A DNA stretch of 64,000 nt. Source: an uncultured Bacteroidaceae bacterium. GTDB taxonomy: Bacteria > Bacteroidota > Bacteroidia > Bacteroidales > Bacteroidaceae. Both the position numbers and the translations under genes were made by a program. The notes below the pieces were generated by a model that worked only from the letters and a program-made list of their open reading frames with translations, had not been told where the DNA came from and ran no database searches. Shown piece by piece: positions 9,000 to 18,048 of the stretch (the stretch's first letter is position 1; every line of letters begins with the position of its first letter). The stretch covers positions 1 through 64,000 of the forward strand of contig CAJGDP010000001.1 of the NCBI GenBank assembly GCA_904502235.1. The letters run 5' to 3'.

Positions 9000-9007
9000 C
9001 GAAGATA
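9000..9007 (-). promoter_or_regulatory. Candidate -7 box for metY-pgeF
   Basis: Read on the minus strand this is TATCTTCG, one mismatch from TAnnTTTG, 26 bases ahead of the metY start. There is no clear -33 box. The call is tentative. Confidence 0.35.
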
Positions 9008-9138
9008 GTGATTACGTCGGAAAAAAGGAAAAAGCGAAATCGTTTTTTATCTTAAAAAATGTTGTAAGGGGTGTCGACAGCAATATTTGCCGTTTGCATA
9101 AAAATGTTAATAATAAACAATCTTATGCTTTTTTTTCG

Positions 9139-9146
9139 TAATTTTG
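9139..9146 (+). promoter_or_regulatory. Candidate -7 box for the giant M60 gene
   Basis: TAATTTTG fits the Bacteroidetes -7 consensus and would give a leader of about 85 bases. That leader holds the hairpin at 9153-9168. No TTTG occurs at the expected -33 distance. Confidence 0.5.
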
Positions 9147-9152
9147 CAAAAT

Positions 9153-9168
9153 ATGCGCTATTGCGCAT
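9153..9168 (+). other. Leader hairpin before the M60 gene
   Basis: ATGCGC (9153-9158) pairs with GCGCAT (9163-9168) across a TATT loop. A third copy, ATGCGCAT, lies at 9194-9201 and could compete for pairing. The element lies in the predicted 5' leader just after the presumed start site; its function is unknown. Confidence 0.45.
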
Positions 9169-9239
9169 CAACGTGTTGCATTGTTTTTGGGTAATGCGCA
9201 TTTTTTGAAAAAAAGTAGTAAAAATATAAAAACAATAAA

Positions 9240-12200
9240 ATGAAAAAGTTATCTGTGAATCTGTTTTTGACGCTGTTTCTGTTGCTTGGTGCAACAAATG
9301 TTATGGCGCAGTTTCAAAATGGTAAAGTCTACCGCATTGTCTGCAGTGGAACAACATCTGTTTCGTTGGGTGCAACAGCTCTTTCTGATGTTGCAGCCGT
9401 GTCAACAAGTGAAACCGACAAGGCACAGCAGTGGTATGTAACGGTGAGTGGAAGCAACTATACATTCCGTAACCTCGCCAATGGTCGTTACCTCCAGGGT
9501 AATAACACTACTTCCGGTGCGTGGGGCTTGACAGAGGAGAGTAATAACTTTACTGTCTCTACTGTAAATAACAATTATTGTATTCGTGGTGCATCTCATA
9601 CCAACGGTTACGGATATATGCATAAAGACGGCAGCAGCAACATAGTCAGTTGGGAAACAAGTGCTGCAAATTCACAGTGGACACCTATCGAAGTCTCTTA
9701 TACATCAGACCAACTTCAAACAATCTGGAACGATGTAGAGAAACTTGTCGTGCCGTCTGCAACAGTTACATCTTACAATACAAAGCTTGCAGCAATGTTT
9801 ACCGATGGTGCTTGTACAAAGCTGAATTCCACCTATGCGGCAAAGAGTCTTGCTCAAATAAAATCAGATGCTAATTATACAGCCCTTCCTGCAGTGTTGC
9901 AAGCGATGGTGGAGAAGGTGTATAACGAACAGGTAAATAAAAGCACAACTGCATGGACAGAGGCTAATGCCGTGTCAAGCAAAAAATCTTGGGATAACGA
10001 CTATGCCAAGAGATTCCGTGTGCAGATGTATGAGCCTTACAGTATCGAGGGCGAGATAACAAGCTACTTGCGTATCAATGCACACTCTAACATGGATAAC
10101 CCGACTGGTATCTATGCCAATGCAGGTCAGGCAATCTATATTATGGTTGATGCAGAGAAAATACCCGATGGTGCAGAACTTTGGTTGGCTCATCAAGCGG
10201 GCTTGGGAGCAACCGGTTACTACAATGGTGCTGCTTATACTGAATTGCATGCAGGTTTGAATATTGTACCCAATTTTAACGAAGCCGGTACATTGTGGAT
10301 AAATTATGTTGTCCACACATATGATGCAAACGGAAAAACAATTGCCGAAAAGTTCCCTCATAAGATAAGCGACTATGCTCCTTTGAAGATTCACATTGAG
10401 GGCGGTTATATCAATGGCTACTACAATGCCATTGGTGACTTCCGTGCAGCCGATTCGGGTACAGAGGATTTGTGGGGCGAGGTTGATAACGATGACGATT
10501 GGAATTACTACAAGGTGCGTGCTCCGCTGAATGGTACCGATGCCGTTAACCGCGATTTTCCATTGCTCGGTCACAGACAGACACTGCTTTTCCCATTGGG
10601 TGATCATCCCAATGATGCAGGTAATACCGAAAAGGGATTGCTTTATCATCTTGACAATATAACCGTACTCAATGCCCCCAACTGCTATGCCGGTGGCGCA
10701 TCTGCTACATACGCGGCTCAATATCCCGGTATGGGACTCGACAAGGATAATGGTAAAATCAATATCATGATTGAGGCTTGGGATAGAATAATGTATTCTC
10801 AACTTGCCACAATGGGTGTAGTCAGCGTATCGGATATGGAAAAGATGAACAATCTCTATCCACGCTGGACCAGCAAAGGCACTCCTGCCGAAATCTATAA
10901 TTACGGTAATGCAACAGTAAATGGTGTTACACAAACCTATCAGCAGTTCTGCCAGGGAATCGATTACAGCGAATATTTCAATCATCATGGTGCCGGTGTC
11001 GGTGCCGGTAGCGGTTATATGAGCGGTGGATGGCGCGTATGTAACTATCACTATGAGACAATGGGTAGTATCATTGGTAAGATTTCTGCCGAAGCTGGTC
11101 CTACATGGGGACCTGGGCACGAGATTGGTCACCAGCATCAGGCAGTCTTTAATCTAAATGGTCAAACCGAGGTAACCAACAACTTCTTTGCCAATGTGGC
11201 AGTGTGGTACATGGGTATGGGCACATCGCGCTACAACGGTGGCGAAGGTTCGTTGGAGAGTGTGCTCACAGCGTTCAATACCGAGGACAATAACCTTTAT
11301 TCAAACAATATCTGGGCTATAACACATTTGTACTACCGTTTGTGGTTGTATTATCACCTTGCCGGTAACAATACACAGTTCTGGCCACGTCTGTTTGAAC
11401 TATGTCGTCAGGAACCTATAATCAATGGTGGTCAGATAAGCGGTGAAACATCGTTGTTGCGTTTCTATAAGCATGCTTGTAATGCGGCAGGTGAGGATCT
11501 AACCGAGTTCTTCCGCGCCCACGGCTTCTTTGAGGTTATGGATAATGTTCTCATTGGCGACTATTCTAATGGAACATACAATGTAACCCAGCAGCAGATT
11601 GATGCGGCAATAAACGATATTAAGTCAAAGGGCTATCCTGTAAATTATGCAGCCTTGCTCATCAACGACGGAACAAAGGAAGCTACTCTTAAGCACGATG
11701 GTAAAACATCTCGTGCATTGTGGGATGGCAGTGCAACAGCCGAACTGGGTTCTGTAAATGATTTCATTGATGGCAATGTAGATGCACTTGCGGGATACAC
11801 AGCAACAGTCAGTGCCGATGGTACTGTAACAATGACCGGTGGCGAAGGCGGTATCGGTTTCCTGGTGCTCAATGAAAATGGCGAAATTGTTTCGTTCAGC
11901 AATAAGACAACATTCGAACTTAACGACGATGCAAAATACCAGCTTGCAACAGGCAAGACAACGGTGGTGGCAGTTAATTCTGATAGTGAAACAGCCGAGG
12001 TTGAAGTAGACCTTACACCAATGCAACGCGACCTGCTTGGGTCTTTCATTGCCGATGTTGAGGCAATGCCAATAGATTTTGATGGTACTTACAGTCGTGT
12101 CGGTTGTTATACCAAGGCTTCGGCAACCAATTTGTTGGCGGCACTTGCGAACGCAAAAACAATCTTGGAGGCTGGCAATGGCGGTTATGCCGCTGCATAC

Positions 12201-15200
12201 GAAATGCTTTATGCTGAAAGAGAGAAACTTGTAAACTCGGACAATGCTACATTTGTGCCGTTCGACCCGTCGATGACATATACAATCACAAACTATGCAT
12301 ATGGTACTACTATGCATCTAAATTCGGGTGTGAAGGTTTCTGAATCGGCAGACAAGAATGCAAATACAGCAAAATGGCAGTTCAAAACAACCTCAACCGA
12401 TGGTGTTTACAATTTATATAGCCTCGCGGGATATTATCTGCCTGCAGCAGCAAAGAGTGTCGCTCTTTCTACAGTAAACGGCCAATCTTCTGCAGCTACA
12501 TATACTTTGACGGCGACAAACAGGGTTGGCGCGTGGGCAATCACAACACCGCAGACATCAACCTCGGGATATGGCTCGCTTCATGCAGCAGACGGTGGTA
12601 AGGTAGTGGGCTGGAGCAGTGATGCTGATGCTTCAAAGTGGTATCTCACGGCAATTGAGGGTAGCAATAGCAACGCATCATCTGCAACAGATGAGTTACA
12701 GGCACTTATTGCAAAAACCGAGAGTCTGATGGATGTTGTTGGAGTGGCAATCCCTTGCACTTTGCAAACTACGGATGCTAAAGCACCATTCTATCTGTGG
12801 TGTAATGCCAATGTAACAAGTGGTGGTGATGCTTCAATGCCCGAGCGTGGCTACAATATTCTCGATGGCAATGACCAAACATTCCTTCACACTGTTTTCG
12901 GCAGTGCTACTTCACAGGATGGCTTGAACCACTATTTGCGCCTTGATATGGGCGAGGGTAATTCATTGAGCCAGGTTCAGTTCTCATACAAGACACGCCA
13001 CAATGGCGATTCTAAATCGCATCCAAAGGTGATAAAGGTTGAAGGAAGCAACAACTTGAGTGCTTTTGAGGAGATTGCAACAATCTCAGAGGGCTTACCA
13101 AATGAATATAGCAAAGTTTACACTTCCGGTATGCTGTCAAACGGTAAATCATATCGTTATATCAGGTTTATGGTAACCGATACCTATGGCACAGCAACCG
13201 ATGGTAATGGTCACGAATATTTTTATATTGCGGAATTCTGTGTTCCCTCTTTGGGCGATTTGTATGTAAATATAGACCCCGAATATGACTATGTGACAAA
13301 GAGTGCTCTAACAGCAGCCTACAATGCCGTGGTCGCTGCAGAAACGGCAATAGAGGAAGGCGCGACCGATTTTACCGCTGTGAAGAGCACTTTGCAGAGT
13401 GCTTACGATAAACTCTATCTCGAGTACAACAGCCCTGCTGTTGAAAAAACAGCCGAATTGCAGGCTCTGATTAACGAAACAAAGGAACTTGTAGCCCTGG
13501 TGGGAACAGTTACAAACAATAAGGAAGAGGCTGTTGCTTTGTCAACATTCAATGTCTATTGTAATGCAACGATTGCTGAGGGTGAATTGGGCAATATTTT
13601 TAAAGATGATAATTCATTCATGCATACGCAGTGGAGTGGAAAATCGGCCGATAGTGATTATCATTATCTGCGAGTGGATATGGGTGAGGGAAAATCTATT
13701 GGTGAGTTCTATTTTGTCTATACAACGGCAAGCCGCACATATCAAGATATGCCAAAGACTATAGTTGTTGAGGGTGCAAATAAAATTGACAGCGATAACA
13801 GTACAAAGGATGCATTTACTGAGATTGCCACATTGACAGCCGAGAGTGATGGTTTGCCACAGGCTACCGGAAAAAACTCAGAGTTTGAATCAAAAGTTTT
13901 GGGTAGCGCTTCAACACCATATCGTTACTTGCGTTTCCGTATTACGGCTATCGGTCGCGGTACAGATACCGGTGATATTGCCGATGATAACGGTTATCCC
14001 TACTTTACAATGGCTAAGTTTGGTCTTACAAAGGCTGCTTGCACAACAGTTACTATAAACGATGCCTATAAGAATACAAAAGTCACGGAAGAGTTGCTCA
14101 TTGCTACAGACAGCAAGGTTGTCGATGCCGAGACATTGATAAGTAACACAGCATCGATAGAACTGCTTGATGCTCAGATTGCAACATTAAGTGCTGCGAA
14201 AGATGCGCTCGAAGAGGCAATGGGCTCTAAAGAAGATTTAAAGACAGTGTTGTATGAACTTTTGTCCGAGGCACAGGTATTGTATGTAAAAATAGCCGAT
14301 GAGAATAACGGAGTCATCGACGATTACTATAAATCCGTAATAACTCAGTCTGATTTCGATAGACTTATTACTGAAATATCAGAGGCGGGGCCTCTTGTTG
14401 GTAATGGCGCAACTCCTACCACATCGGAACTGGAAACTGCAATAAATGAACTTGGAGCTATATGTGAAAAGATTGATGAGATTATTGCGGATGATTTCGC
14501 AGAAAATGCAAGAACCGGCATGACTGAACTTGTGGCGAAAATGGAAGCATTGCTTGGTGAAGTTGCAGATAGAACTGAGACAAAAACTGCCATCGCATTG
14601 CAGACAATGGATGCCGAGAACAGTTTCTATATCTGGTCAAATGCAACAGCTTGGGATTGCGACGGTATTGGTGCTCTGATTGACAAGAACGATGATGGAA
14701 CTGCAAAAACAGGAACTTTCTTTGGAACAACATGGGATAGCGGTACTACTGTGAATAATTACGACCACTATATCGAGATTGACCTTGGCGGCAAGGTCGC
14801 AATCAGCGATTTGTCGTTCGATTACACAACCCGTAACAGTACTCATGCCAACCAGCGTCCTACGGCAATTAAGGTTCTTGGTAGCACAGACAAGGGTGCA
14901 TATACCGAAATTGCGGAAATTTCCGAAAGAATGCCGGTCGGTCAGAACGTGAAGTGGGAGATGTCTTCTGCTGTTGCATTGAACTGCTATTATCGTTACA
15001 TCCGTTTTGCTGTTGCTGCAGAGGCTGGTTACTTCAATATGTCTGATTTTAATCTCTATGCCCACAATGCGGCAGAGGTGAATAGCAATTATTCTACATC
15101 CGGCATAACTGGTGAGCAGATGTTTGCAATGAATACTGCGTTGATGGCTGGTATTGATGCAAGAGATAAGTTTGTGACAGAGGAACAATATAATACGGTT

Positions 15201-17873
15201 CTTGCTGTTCTGCAAGCGCAGTACGACGAATTGCTTCGCATAAAGAATGCAAATGTTAACGATAAGACTTCGTTGACAGAACTTATTGATGCAACAAATA
15301 CTCTTATTGCCGAGGTTGCAACTATTAATGAAGAAGAAACTGCAATTCAGTTGCAGGCAACCGATGCTAATGCACCATATTACATCTATTGCAATGCGCC
15401 GGGTACTACAAATAACTACAGCGGTGATAATCTGGGCGTGTCGGCGTTGCTCGATGTCGACGATAACGGCGAACCTATTACTGCGACATTCCTGCATACT
15501 TCGTATGTAAATGGTAGTCACGACGATGAACTTGACCACTATCTGCGTGTGGATATGGGTGAAACAAAGGCATTGGCTGCGTTCAAGTTCCGTTATACCC
15601 CACGAATCGGTAATACGGGCAATGCTCCATTGGTGATGCTCATAGAGGGTAGTAACGACTGCGTGAACTTTGAGGAGATTACAACACTCAGCAATATGTC
15701 TACCACATACCAGTCGGGCGAGATTACCAACGGTAAGGCATACCGTTACATCCGTTTTATGGTAAAGGATACTCATAACCATAGTGTGCACGATGGTCAT
15801 AAGTTCTTTGCAATGAGTCATTTTGAAATGACCGCTTGCAAAACTGTTGCTATTGTCGAGGAGTATACTTCACCAAACTTGTCTTTGTCAATAGTGGTTG
15901 ATGCATATAATGAGACAGTAGATGCCGGTGTAATAAAAAATCAATACTATGTTACACAAACAGTATACGATACAGCGCTTGCCGAGTTGCAGACGGCCTA
16001 TAATGCTCTTTCTGTTGCAGAATCGTTTAAGACTATTCCGGTAAGGATTACAACCGATGTAAATAATCCAGTGCTGTATAAGATAGAGATAAACCGTCCC
16101 GGGGTTCCCGTACTTGAATATGATGGTGCAGAAAGTTCTTCTTCGATGAAGGTTGCGGTTATGGACGAGTGTCCCAACCATTATCAGGCGTGGTATTTTA
16201 TGCAGGGTACGGACGATACAAGTCACGACGATATACAGATATTCCCATATTACCATAATGGCGCAAAAAATACTACATTCAGATTGGGCGTAGAAGAAGT
16301 ATCTAATGGTCCTGGCAAAGTAGTGGCTGTGGATGGCACAGACAGCAAATATAAGACAAACTGGTATATTACATTCAAGACCGAAACAAAAACCGATGAA
16401 TCCGGTAATAAAACAGAGGTGAATGTAACGGCAGAGGGTTGGTGGAATATCCAACCTGTGGGTATGAACAATTATTTCAGTAATTTTGGTGGCGTGTCCG
16501 AAAAAATGGGATTCTACAATGACGCTTCCGACGGAGGCTCACAATTCCGCTTTGTTATGGATGAAACCGACTATGGCTTGTCTGTTGCATATTATGCGCT
16601 TTATAACAAACATATTGCGTGTGGCGGTGAAAAAGTTGCCGGTAATGCAATAGGACACTATAAGACAGAAGGAATCGATACATACAATAATCTGTTTGGT
16701 GAGGCAAAGGAGATGTTGGAAACAGCTAATTCAACTGATGAGGAATATATTGCCATGCTTGCTGAACTTACAGCCGCATTCGATGCTCTTGAGCGCAACA
16801 TGCCGGCTGAAGGCAAGTTCTATCGTTTGCGTTCAGCATATACCGGATATAGTGCAGATGCATTGGCGTATGTAGGTGAGCAGAACGATATGTATTTCTC
16901 AAAGGATTATGATGAGGCTTCTTCGCGTGCAATATGGCAATTTGAGCTTGTTGACGGAGGTTATCGTCTCAAGAGTCTGCATACGGGTGATTATGTAAAT
17001 AACTTTGGATGGGCGACACATGTTTTCTTAAATGAGAGTCCTGGTAAGATAACATTAGAGGTTATTGACGAATATAATGCGATACTGAAAATCGTTGCCG
17101 GTCATCCTATGCACGCTGCAGCCGGTGGTAATATTGTCGGTTATTCCGGAGGTGTAAATACTGCTTCGGCATGGTATATCGAGGAACTTGCCGATGACGA
17201 GATTGAAGAAATCAACTATCCATACACATTGAACGCTATAGGATATGGTACACTTATGCTTGGATTTGATGCCGTAGTACCCGATGGTGTAACAGCGTAT
17301 TATGCTGAGAATGTGGTGGGAGTCAACATAGATATGGTTGAAGTTGGCGATATCCTTTCTGCGAATACTCCGGTTATTTTAAAGAGTGAAAACACTCTTG
17401 CTGACAAGCTGGATTTGTCGTTCAAATATAGTTCAGTGGCAGGAACTGCGGTTTCTGGCAACATGCTTGGTGGTACACTATACAAAAAGGTTGTCAAATG
17501 CGATAGCGAAAGCGTTAACAATAATGTATATGTGATGCAGGTAAAGAACGGCGTTGTGAAAATGTATTGGGCATACGAGAATTTCGGTGCCGACGGCAAG
17601 AAGGTGGCTGATGAAAACGGCAGTTACAACAACGACCTTGGCGGTTATATAATGAACTCCGCCAATAGGGCATATCTTGTTGTTCCGCAAAATGTGGCAC
17701 AACAGGCTTCTATGTTCAATCTACGTTTTAATGTCGGAACAACAGCGGTTGACGATATCTGTGAGGATGATTCTGCTTCGCCTGTGATTCACGACTTGCA
17801 GGGACGTAGATTAAAGGAAGTGTCCACATCGGGTATATATATAGTGAATGGCAAGAAGGTGTACATAAAATAA
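9240..17873 (+). CDS. Giant secreted M60-like metallopeptidase with lectin and discoidin-like repeats
   Basis: This 2877-residue protein has a signal peptide cut before Q24. Residues about 26-150 look like a ricin-type beta-trefoil. About 270-760 form an M60/enhancin-like peptidase with the zinc motif HEIGH (H627, E628, H631) and probable third ligand E644; such gluzincins can cleave mucin-type glycoproteins. A second trefoil follows at about 1008-1142. Four repeats, each a helical stretch plus a discoidin/F5-8C-like beta domain, begin near 1151, 1405, 1760 and 2011. Another lectin-like region lies at about 2525-2650. The C-terminus has a beta domain and a DLQGRR...SGIYIVNG tail like those on type IX-exported proteins. 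There is no SusC/SusD pair nearby. Substrate is inferred only. Confidence 0.9.
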   Translation: MKKLSVNLFLTLFLLLGATNVMAQFQNGKVYRIVCSGTTSVSLGATALSDVAAVSTSETDKAQQWYVTVSGSNYTFRNLANGRYLQGNNTTSGAWGLTEESNNFTVSTVNNNYCIRGASHTNGYGYMHKDGSSNIVSWETSAANSQWTPIEVSYTSDQLQTIWNDVEKLVVPSATVTSYNTKLAAMFTDGACTKLNSTYAAKSLAQIKSDANYTALPAVLQAMVEKVYNEQVNKSTTAWTEANAVSSKKSWDNDYAKRFRVQMYEPYSIEGEITSYLRINAHSNMDNPTGIYANAGQAIYIMVDAEKIPDGAELWLAHQAGLGATGYYNGAAYTELHAGLNIVPNFNEAGTLWINYVVHTYDANGKTIAEKFPHKISDYAPLKIHIEGGYINGYYNAIGDFRAADSGTEDLWGEVDNDDDWNYYKVRAPLNGTDAVNRDFPLLGHRQTLLFPLGDHPNDAGNTEKGLLYHLDNITVLNAPNCYAGGASATYAAQYPGMGLDKDNGKINIMIEAWDRIMYSQLATMGVVSVSDMEKMNNLYPRWTSKGTPAEIYNYGNATVNGVTQTYQQFCQGIDYSEYFNHHGAGVGAGSGYMSGGWRVCNYHYETMGSIIGKISAEAGPTWGPGHEIGHQHQAVFNLNGQTEVTNNFFANVAVWYMGMGTSRYNGGEGSLESVLTAFNTEDNNLYSNNIWAITHLYYRLWLYYHLAGNNTQFWPRLFELCRQEPIINGGQISGETSLLRFYKHACNAAGEDLTEFFRAHGFFEVMDNVLIGDYSNGTYNVTQQQIDAAINDIKSKGYPVNYAALLINDGTKEATLKHDGKTSRALWDGSATAELGSVNDFIDGNVDALAGYTATVSADGTVTMTGGEGGIGFLVLNENGEIVSFSNKTTFELNDDAKYQLATGKTTVVAVNSDSETAEVEVDLTPMQRDLLGSFIADVEAMPIDFDGTYSRVGCYTKASATNLLAALANAKTILEAGNGGYAAAYEMLYAEREKLVNSDNATFVPFDPSMTYTITNYAYGTTMHLNSGVKVSESADKNANTAKWQFKTTSTDGVYNLYSLAGYYLPAAAKSVALSTVNGQSSAATYTLTATNRVGAWAITTPQTSTSGYGSLHAADGGKVVGWSSDADASKWYLTAIEGSNSNASSATDELQALIAKTESLMDVVGVAIPCTLQTTDAKAPFYLWCNANVTSGGDASMPERGYNILDGNDQTFLHTVFGSATSQDGLNHYLRLDMGEGNSLSQVQFSYKTRHNGDSKSHPKVIKVEGSNNLSAFEEIATISEGLPNEYSKVYTSGMLSNGKSYRYIRFMVTDTYGTATDGNGHEYFYIAEFCVPSLGDLYVNIDPEYDYVTKSALTAAYNAVVAAETAIEEGATDFTAVKSTLQSAYDKLYLEYNSPAVEKTAELQALINETKELVALVGTVTNNKEEAVALSTFNVYCNATIAEGELGNIFKDDNSFMHTQWSGKSADSDYHYLRVDMGEGKSIGEFYFVYTTASRTYQDMPKTIVVEGANKIDSDNSTKDAFTEIATLTAESDGLPQATGKNSEFESKVLGSASTPYRYLRFRITAIGRGTDTGDIADDNGYPYFTMAKFGLTKAACTTVTINDAYKNTKVTEELLIATDSKVVDAETLISNTASIELLDAQIATLSAAKDALEEAMGSKEDLKTVLYELLSEAQVLYVKIADENNGVIDDYYKSVITQSDFDRLITEISEAGPLVGNGATPTTSELETAINELGAICEKIDEIIADDFAENARTGMTELVAKMEALLGEVADRTETKTAIALQTMDAENSFYIWSNATAWDCDGIGALIDKNDDGTAKTGTFFGTTWDSGTTVNNYDHYIEIDLGGKVAISDLSFDYTTRNSTHANQRPTAIKVLGSTDKGAYTEIAEISERMPVGQNVKWEMSSAVALNCYYRYIRFAVAAEAGYFNMSDFNLYAHNAAEVNSNYSTSGITGEQMFAMNTALMAGIDARDKFVTEEQYNTVLAVLQAQYDELLRIKNANVNDKTSLTELIDATNTLIAEVATINEEETAIQLQATDANAPYYIYCNAPGTTNNYSGDNLGVSALLDVDDNGEPITATFLHTSYVNGSHDDELDHYLRVDMGETKALAAFKFRYTPRIGNTGNAPLVMLIEGSNDCVNFEEITTLSNMSTTYQSGEITNGKAYRYIRFMVKDTHNHSVHDGHKFFAMSHFEMTACKTVAIVEEYTSPNLSLSIVVDAYNETVDAGVIKNQYYVTQTVYDTALAELQTAYNALSVAESFKTIPVRITTDVNNPVLYKIEINRPGVPVLEYDGAESSSSMKVAVMDECPNHYQAWYFMQGTDDTSHDDIQIFPYYHNGAKNTTFRLGVEEVSNGPGKVVAVDGTDSKYKTNWYITFKTETKTDESGNKTEVNVTAEGWWNIQPVGMNNYFSNFGGVSEKMGFYNDASDGGSQFRFVMDETDYGLSVAYYALYNKHIACGGEKVAGNAIGHYKTEGIDTYNNLFGEAKEMLETANSTDEEYIAMLAELTAAFDALERNMPAEGKFYRLRSAYTGYSADALAYVGEQNDMYFSKDYDEASSRAIWQFELVDGGYRLKSLHTGDYVNNFGWATHVFLNESPGKITLEVIDEYNAILKIVAGHPMHAAAGGNIVGYSGGVNTASAWYIEELADDEIEEINYPYTLNAIGYGTLMLGFDAVVPDGVTAYYAENVVGVNIDMVEVGDILSANTPVILKSENTLADKLDLSFKYSSVAGTAVSGNMLGGTLYKKVVKCDSESVNNNVYVMQVKNGVVKMYWAYENFGADGKKVADENGSYNNDLGGYIMNSANRAYLVVPQNVAQQASMFNLRFNVGTTAVDDICEDDSASPVIHDLQGRRLKEVSTSGIYIVNGKKVYIK

Positions 17874-17885
17874 CCTTGGTTTCCT

Positions 17886-17919
17886 ATAACCGGAGTCTGA
17901 TGGCTCCGGTTATTTTTTA
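17886..17919 (+). terminator. Terminator after the M60 gene
   Basis: ATAACCGGAG (17886-17895) pairs perfectly with CTCCGGTTAT (17904-17913) and is followed by a T run. It separates the two giant genes, so each has its own transcription unit. Confidence 0.88.
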
Positions 17920-17953
17920 ACATATATCGAATGGTATTTTATTAAATTTTTCG

Positions 17954-17961
17954 TATCTTTG
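17954..17961 (+). promoter_or_regulatory. -7 promoter box for the 1562-residue protein gene
   Basis: TATCTTTG is an exact TAnnTTTG match after the upstream terminator, giving a leader of about 80 bases. The predicted start lies just ahead of a run of seven G at 17973-17979. There is no TTTG at -33. Confidence 0.55.
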
Positions 17962-18048
17962 CAACGAATTTCGGGGGGGCTTCTGTCTTGAGCCTTTCTG
18001 TGCTGTTGAACCCCTTGAATATTAATGAAATAATTAAAATATAGCGAT

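Noticed and set aside
8974..9138. SAM or other riboswitch ahead of metY
   Set aside because: The leader predicted from the -7 box is only about 20 bases, too short for a riboswitch, and no conserved stem pattern was found.
9975..11138. 387-codon open frame antisense to the M60 domain
   Set aside because: It lies fully inside a well-supported gene, is rich in Ile, Cys and His, matches no family, and arises from the codon pattern of the real strand.
14637..15821. 394-codon open frame antisense to the discoidin-like repeats
   Set aside because: Same reasons: abnormal composition, no promoter or start context, and complete overlap with a coherent repeat-containing protein.
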